In this document: positions 59,201 to 64,000 of the stretch, one piece after another
Layout of the letters: each line of letters starts with the position of its first letter
Position numbering within the stretch: the first letter of the stretch is position 1
Assembly (NCBI GenBank): GCA_914767715.1
Contig: OU612069.1
Location: forward strand, 19,591,387-19,655,386
Direction of reading: 5' to 3'
From: Membranipora membranacea
Lineage: Eukaryota; Bryozoa; Gymnolaemata; Cheilostomatida; Membraniporidae
DNA: 64,000 nt
Made by a program: the position numbers and the translations under genes
Notes under the pieces: generated by a model
Databases searched by the model: none
Told to the model about the DNA's origin: nothing
What the model saw: the letters and a program-made list of their open reading frames with translations, nothing else

Positions 59201-62200
59201 GCGAGAATACAATCAGCATGCTCGACAATAAAATCATCGCTAAGGATGCTCGGATCGCAGAGTAAGCACGGGGCTTTTACCATAAAAATAAATTTTATTC
59301 CTGCTTGAAAAATAAGGTTAAAAAAATAGGACCCCTGATGAATTTCTAGACATAACTGAACCATGCGGGTAGATTACCAGATGAGACAGGGTTGCCAAGA
59401 TGGCTTTGAGAGGCAAATTAGCTGATCAATTCTGTTTACAAACATGCTCCAGAACCCTAGCATTGGCATGATAAGATTGCATCAGGTCTTTATGCTTTCA
59501 CCATGACGATTTGTAACATTCTGCCAATGGCCATATCACTCTCTGTTTTGTCACTGAGGGACAAGGCTGCTGCATATGGTTATAATTTGGTGTAATCTAT
59601 TACAAGGAACTTTTGAGTTATTTTGTGTGCTTCGATTGTAGGCTTGAGCGAGGCGGGAATGTAGTTCTTTGGGAAAAGGAGAAAGAGCGTGCATTTGAAG
59701 CTCATATAGCAAAGTAAGTTGTAACATTATCGTTCACTTCACATGATATAATCTTTATTTTTGGCAATTGATATTATCGAATCAGTTGTCCATTCATTAT
59801 ACAAGGTGGGATAATTCTACCATCAACAGTAACTTCCAGCAAAATAAGTCCCAAACTTTACCTTCCCCTACACTTGTTGACAGCGTATTTGGCAATTAAT
59901 ACTGTTAAATCTTATAGCTAGGAGTTGTCCAAACAGTTTACAAGGTGGGATAATTCTAGCATCAACAATAATATTGTTTAATGTTACAGAGAAGCTGAGT
60001 TAACCAAGCAACTCGATGCTCAGAAAATAGAGATGAAACTGCAATGTGAGAGATATGAAAAGAAAATCATGGTGAGGATTCAAAATCAGTAATGTTCCTC
60101 TTCTTCAACTGGTTTTTATAGTCTAAAATAATTCTAATAGATTATGAGTCACCTCTCAGGTGCCACCTCATGGCTTTGAGGTTTGGACTTTTCTCATCGT
60201 AATTTAATTGATTTTTATTACCGCATATCTAGTGCGCAGTAGGCCTAATCACAAATTTACTCTAAAATGTTTTAATTTCCTAAATCTTAACTTGTTTGAT
60301 GAAGTAGAAACAAAACCAAACCTTGACAAGCGAAATATTTTATATATAGGGCATTTCTGATTTCTTTACTCGAAACCACGAAACTTAACTCACCAAAGGT
60401 TTCCTATCCTGAAACTTATGTGCGCTAGAGAATAGAGTATGAGTAAATTTTGGGACGACTTAATATTAGCTAGCATCAATTTTCACGAGCTTAATTTATG
60501 TGAAAGAATAGGATTTAGAAAACGTTGGCTAGTTAAATTACACGGCTCCAAAACCTGCAAGAACTGAAAAGGCAAAGTTTCCATACAGCGAATACATTAT
60601 TCCTGTGTCTTTATATTGATAAGTCATGTGGCCACATATCCCTTACATATCAAATCAACATAGAACGGTTAATAACTTTTCATTACCAGGACTACAGTGA
60701 TGAAAATCACAGATTAAAACTCCAGCTTCACATGTGTGGCTTGAGTAAAGAGGTACCGCTTTGTTTCCCTGACTCCGAGATATATATATATATATATGTC
60801 CTCCAACTAATCTACCTGCCAAACCCTTCTCCCTTCTACTCAGGGGGTAACTCCCAGGCTAACTTCAGACCCTCATTCTTACCAATTAGACCGATTTATC
60901 TAAAGAACACTCTTTTTCACACGTACTATCCATTTAAATATGATCACTAGACCAGTGTTACAACCAGGTAACTTGTTGATGTTGCATGGTCTTTTCTGTA
61001 CTTAATAATATTGGACCGTTGCCCTAATAAATAATATATAATAATAATTCTTAACAAAGTATAATACTCCCTACTCAACCTCCTAAAAGTCGAGTATTTC
61101 TTTTATTAACATACAAAGCTATCGATTTATATTGTACCAAAATCATCTTCAAACAACACACCGTCCTAAAGTAAATCGATCCAACAATTAGTCCCTGCCG
61201 CTGTCTTACATGCTCAAAAATATCAATTCATTTTGTTCATGCTAAAATAACGCCTAAATCTGAGTAACTCAATTGCTGACTTTCATGGTATTTGGAAGGT
61301 CTGAAGTGTAAATACCCCTGTGAAATTGGGCAACCTTAGATTTTTTTTGGCTGATATTGTATCTTTTTAATTCTGTTTTGTACATTCGTCGATGTTCAGA
61401 TATCTCAATATTGATATTGATTTTTATACACAGGATATCAAAATTGCAGCAAAAACTCAGCAAATGACAGATGAGAAGCAGGAAGTGAGGTGAGGTAGGC
61501 CTAACCTTCACCATCAGCCAATAGAAACCACTTATATCTCTGGTCCTGGAGAAAACAAAATACCCACTGCCTTTTCTCACTGCTATAGAGTCCAACTGAC
61601 AACAAATGCCTCTTGATTTCCAAATAAAGCGATGATTCATTGAATCATTCACCCAAAGCAAATATTCCGTGTGAAAGATTATTCCCAATTTAGCGTTGCT
61701 GAAGTTATTTCAGGAGTTACATGCCCTTGATACAGGTAAAGATAAATCTCATAGAAGTCATAGATAATTTATTTATTACGATTGTTTATCCTGTGTTATT
61801 AGGCCTGATAGAAGCGGAGATATGGATGATCTTAAGAGAAAAGTTTACTACTTAGCTAAAGATTTAATGACAGCAGAAAAGGAGATATCCAGACTACAAA
61901 AAGAAATCAGCGGGGTGCTACAGGGAGTGGAGAGGGATTTTAGGTATGTACCGTTTATCCTAGACAGTAAAGTAAAGCTAGAGGAAAAAAGTTGTCATTT
62001 TTCAATGGCTAGAAAAAGCTAAACTTAAACACAGCTGAAAATGAAATCATTCTCAAACTAGTTAAACTAAACTCAAGCTTATCTTTACTTATCTAGGGTA
62101 AGCATTGACTACATAGCACCGTTTTGAATAAGTCATCAATTAGAGACAATGGAAATATAGTGCAATATTCTTGGGCAAGAAAAGTTGTGAGCGTCTTACA

Positions 62201-63154
62201 ATGCGAAGTAACACCGCACAACAAGAGTCAATTGATTGTTGGCACAGGGGCCACAATTTAGGTCAGCAACTTGTAAGAGTATACAGTTATGTTTTATTTT
62301 TGAAGGCCAGTAAGAGCTATATGTATTTTATATGATGTGGAACATGGTCAGACTGGAAAGACCGCAGATATCATTTGTCTCACAATTGTAAAATTCTCAG
62401 CATGCAATATTTATGTTAGACTGTCACTATTTCAGGATTGTTCATCATAAGATGGTGGATAACAAAGAGCTGACTATGAAACACATGAATAAAGTAGCTG
62501 ATTGGTTGAGTAACCTACACAAAGCATTCAGAGAAGGAACTATGGCTAAAGTATTAGCAGAACTACCAGATTACTATCGCTCAGTCGATACTAGGGTTAG
62601 TAGTTTTAGTTTTGAACATAATATTACGAAATAATTACGGATTACACATCTTTTTAAATATGATTACTTTTGGGGGTGGGGGGGGGGGGGGGGCGGGTGT
62701 GACGACATGACTTACCTTAGACATTAGTTGAAGTTAGAACCAAGCAAAGAGTTGGTCCCAAACTCTCAGAATCCAGTTTGCCTGCATTCACAGTAGCTCT
62801 TATTCTACTGAAGACCTGCGGGACGCTCCAGTTGCTCACCCTAAAAGACCACCAACATAACTCCAACTACGCATTTTCAATGCTATCACCATAAAAGCTA
62901 AAGCTTTGAGCCAGCTTCTGATTAGCATTATATTATATATTTTATAAAATTATATATTATTATATAGAACCAATTAATTTTGTAGGATTTGAAGCCGATA
63001 AAGATCCGGTTATCTAAAGGGGGAACAAGTGGTAAGCAGCTGGAGTCGATGGTTAAGAGTATGGAGAAGGATGTGTGGGACATCGAGACCGAAAAGGCTC
63101 AGGAAGAGTTTGAGTCCAGACAACTAAGGAACGGAGGGCCGACCACTCAGATAG
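56289..63154 (+). CDS. unrecognised coiled-coil protein, at least ten exons, 3' end open
   Basis: Exons 56289-56435, 58069-58221, 59071-59261, 59642-59713, 59990-60071, 60690-60752, 61434-61489, 61803-61943, 62436-62595 and 62986-63154 join in consistent phase, giving 411 residues before the last donor (phase 1). A further 9-base exon at 63,682-63,690 would fit, and the gene probably runs past the window. Residues 1-100 look globular and helical (LLHKAFSKLIDTL, IFDEGSLYEAFDPDSADP). From ~100 to ~330 the sequence is mostly charged heptad-like helix (EIEDLKDQKDMLTVEVATL, EKEKERAFEAHIAKEAEL, RKVYYLAKDLMTAEKEI). There is no signal peptide or membrane segment, so it is likely intracellular. A cytoskeletal or ciliary role is only a guess. 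Confidence 0.7.
56436..58068 (+). other. intron 1 of the coiled-coil gene
   Basis: It holds a C-run near 56,970 and, at its 3' end, two partial copies of the next exon start. No other coding sequence is recognised. Confidence 0.5.
57850..58095 (+). repeat. threefold repeat of an acceptor and exon start
   Basis: The words CAGG..AGGGAAAGCTGG / AGGATCAGGAGAGCTGG / AGGATAAGGAGAGCTGG recur at ~57,856, ~57,981 and 58,067. Each is followed by CAGAAGCTG (or TAGAAGCTG), and the first two also by CCCCTATACCTGTACATG. Only the third is the real exon 2 start. Confidence 0.75.
58721..58790 (+). repeat. dispersed repeat, inverted copy at 60,145-60,220
   Basis: GAAAGTCCAAACCTC and GAGGTGGCACCCGAGAG match, in inverse orientation, GAGGTTTGGACTTTTCTC and TCAGGTGCCACCTC at 60,155-60,195. 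Both copies lie in introns of the coiled-coil gene. Confidence 0.55.
62674..62697. repeat. poly-G run
   Basis: A near-continuous run of guanines on the plus strand in the intron before exon 10. It is a possible quadruplex and a likely sequencing weak point. Confidence 0.85.
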
Positions 63155-64000
63155 GTATTGTATTACTGATCTTTTTAACTTTTTGATGACTCACCATGAC
63201 AACAGACTGATTTACAATGAATAACTTTAAGTTTTTTTTAAAACTTTTTCACCATAGACGCCACACCATCGTATTGCATTCAATACCATCGTCTTTGATG
63301 AAAAAAACTAAATCCTAAATCCTATCTCAAACCTAAGTGTTATGTGTATGAAAATTAATATTAATTTAAAAACTAGTGACATGTAATGTGATGTTCTGAT
63401 ATCCTACCGGCGACGCCAAAATCAAAATTAAACCAAATGGAGCATGTGTGCAGTTGCTGCCAGATTGTGTGATAACTTCATCTTGATCAAAAGAAATTTG
63501 GAGACAATTGATAGCAGTCATGCGGTCAACATTTTACATCCCACAAGATTTTAGTTAGGAACATCATCTCGGCAATTATGTCATAGTAACAGTTTGTTCA
63601 TTAGGAAATGCCCAAGATATGGGTAAGCCTCCTACGCCTTTCTTTGTTTATTTGGTTATTGTGATTGTTGCTCTGTTACAGTCAAAGGCGGTAAGATGGT
63701 CCACTGTAGTTGTTTAACCTTTTCCTAATAACTCTTTACGGAAGTAGATCAATTTTTTAGTTATTGATCATTTCCTAACTCTTCTTATTTGTGAACAATG
63801 AGACTATCCAATGATACGTGTTTATAATTTGTTGGGTTAAACTGACCCCTAATGACAAGATGGTAGGGTGCTTAGGCTATTTAGGGTGAGGGAATGGCGG
63901 GCCGTGTTATCAGACTGGAAAGCAGTACACCGCCAACCTCCTCCCATTGGAGTCTGATGTTTACACCTAGGATATGCAAGCCTGACCAATGTGTTGTCCT

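Overview
This is a window of AT-rich nuclear DNA from an invertebrate animal. Genes are split into short exons with GT-AG introns, AATAAA poly(A) signals occur, and mobile DNA is dense. The short-chain collagen C4 type C-terminal domain, together with a P2X7-type C-terminal domain, a THAP gene and a MULE transposase, suggests an early-branching metazoan. A sponge is my best guess, but a cnidarian or another invertebrate cannot be excluded from sequence alone.

Layout. 1-800: possible last exon of a gene that begins outside the window. 1,365-8,009 (+): intact six-exon secreted short-chain collagen gene. 8,292-9,206: large foldback repeat. 9,470-17,032 (+): a THAP zinc-finger gene whose first exon is split by a complete 6,285-bp Mutator-like (MULE) transposon at 9,495-15,779. 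The transposon has a 9-bp target-site duplication, inverted clusters of a regularly spaced 8-mer at both ends, and a 13-exon transposase gene (PHD-like finger, triplicated exon, FLYWCH finger, DDE transposase). 17,640-17,960 (-): P2X7 C-terminal-type domain. 18,763-33,826 (+): a second copy of the collagen gene, decayed (two in-frame TGA codons and a lost splice acceptor), with introns swollen by MITEs, minisatellites, foldbacks and LINE fragments. 33,900-40,500: no gene recognised. 40,545-53,112 (-): about sixteen exons of an unrecognised basic protein or two adjacent proteins. 53,113-56,288: intergenic. 56,289 to at least 63,154 (+): unrecognised coiled-coil protein that probably runs past the window edge.

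The most informative element is the MULE. Removing it with one copy of the duplicated 9 bp restores a continuous THAP reading frame with its CX4C zinc ligands, so insertion point, ends and duplication support one another. The transposase frame is open across all 13 exons and carries its DDE residues, which suggests a young and possibly still active insertion. The two collagen genes are a tandem duplication of which one copy has died. Much of the rest is inverted-repeat mobile DNA with hundreds of bases per arm, and several tRNA-derived SINE heads.
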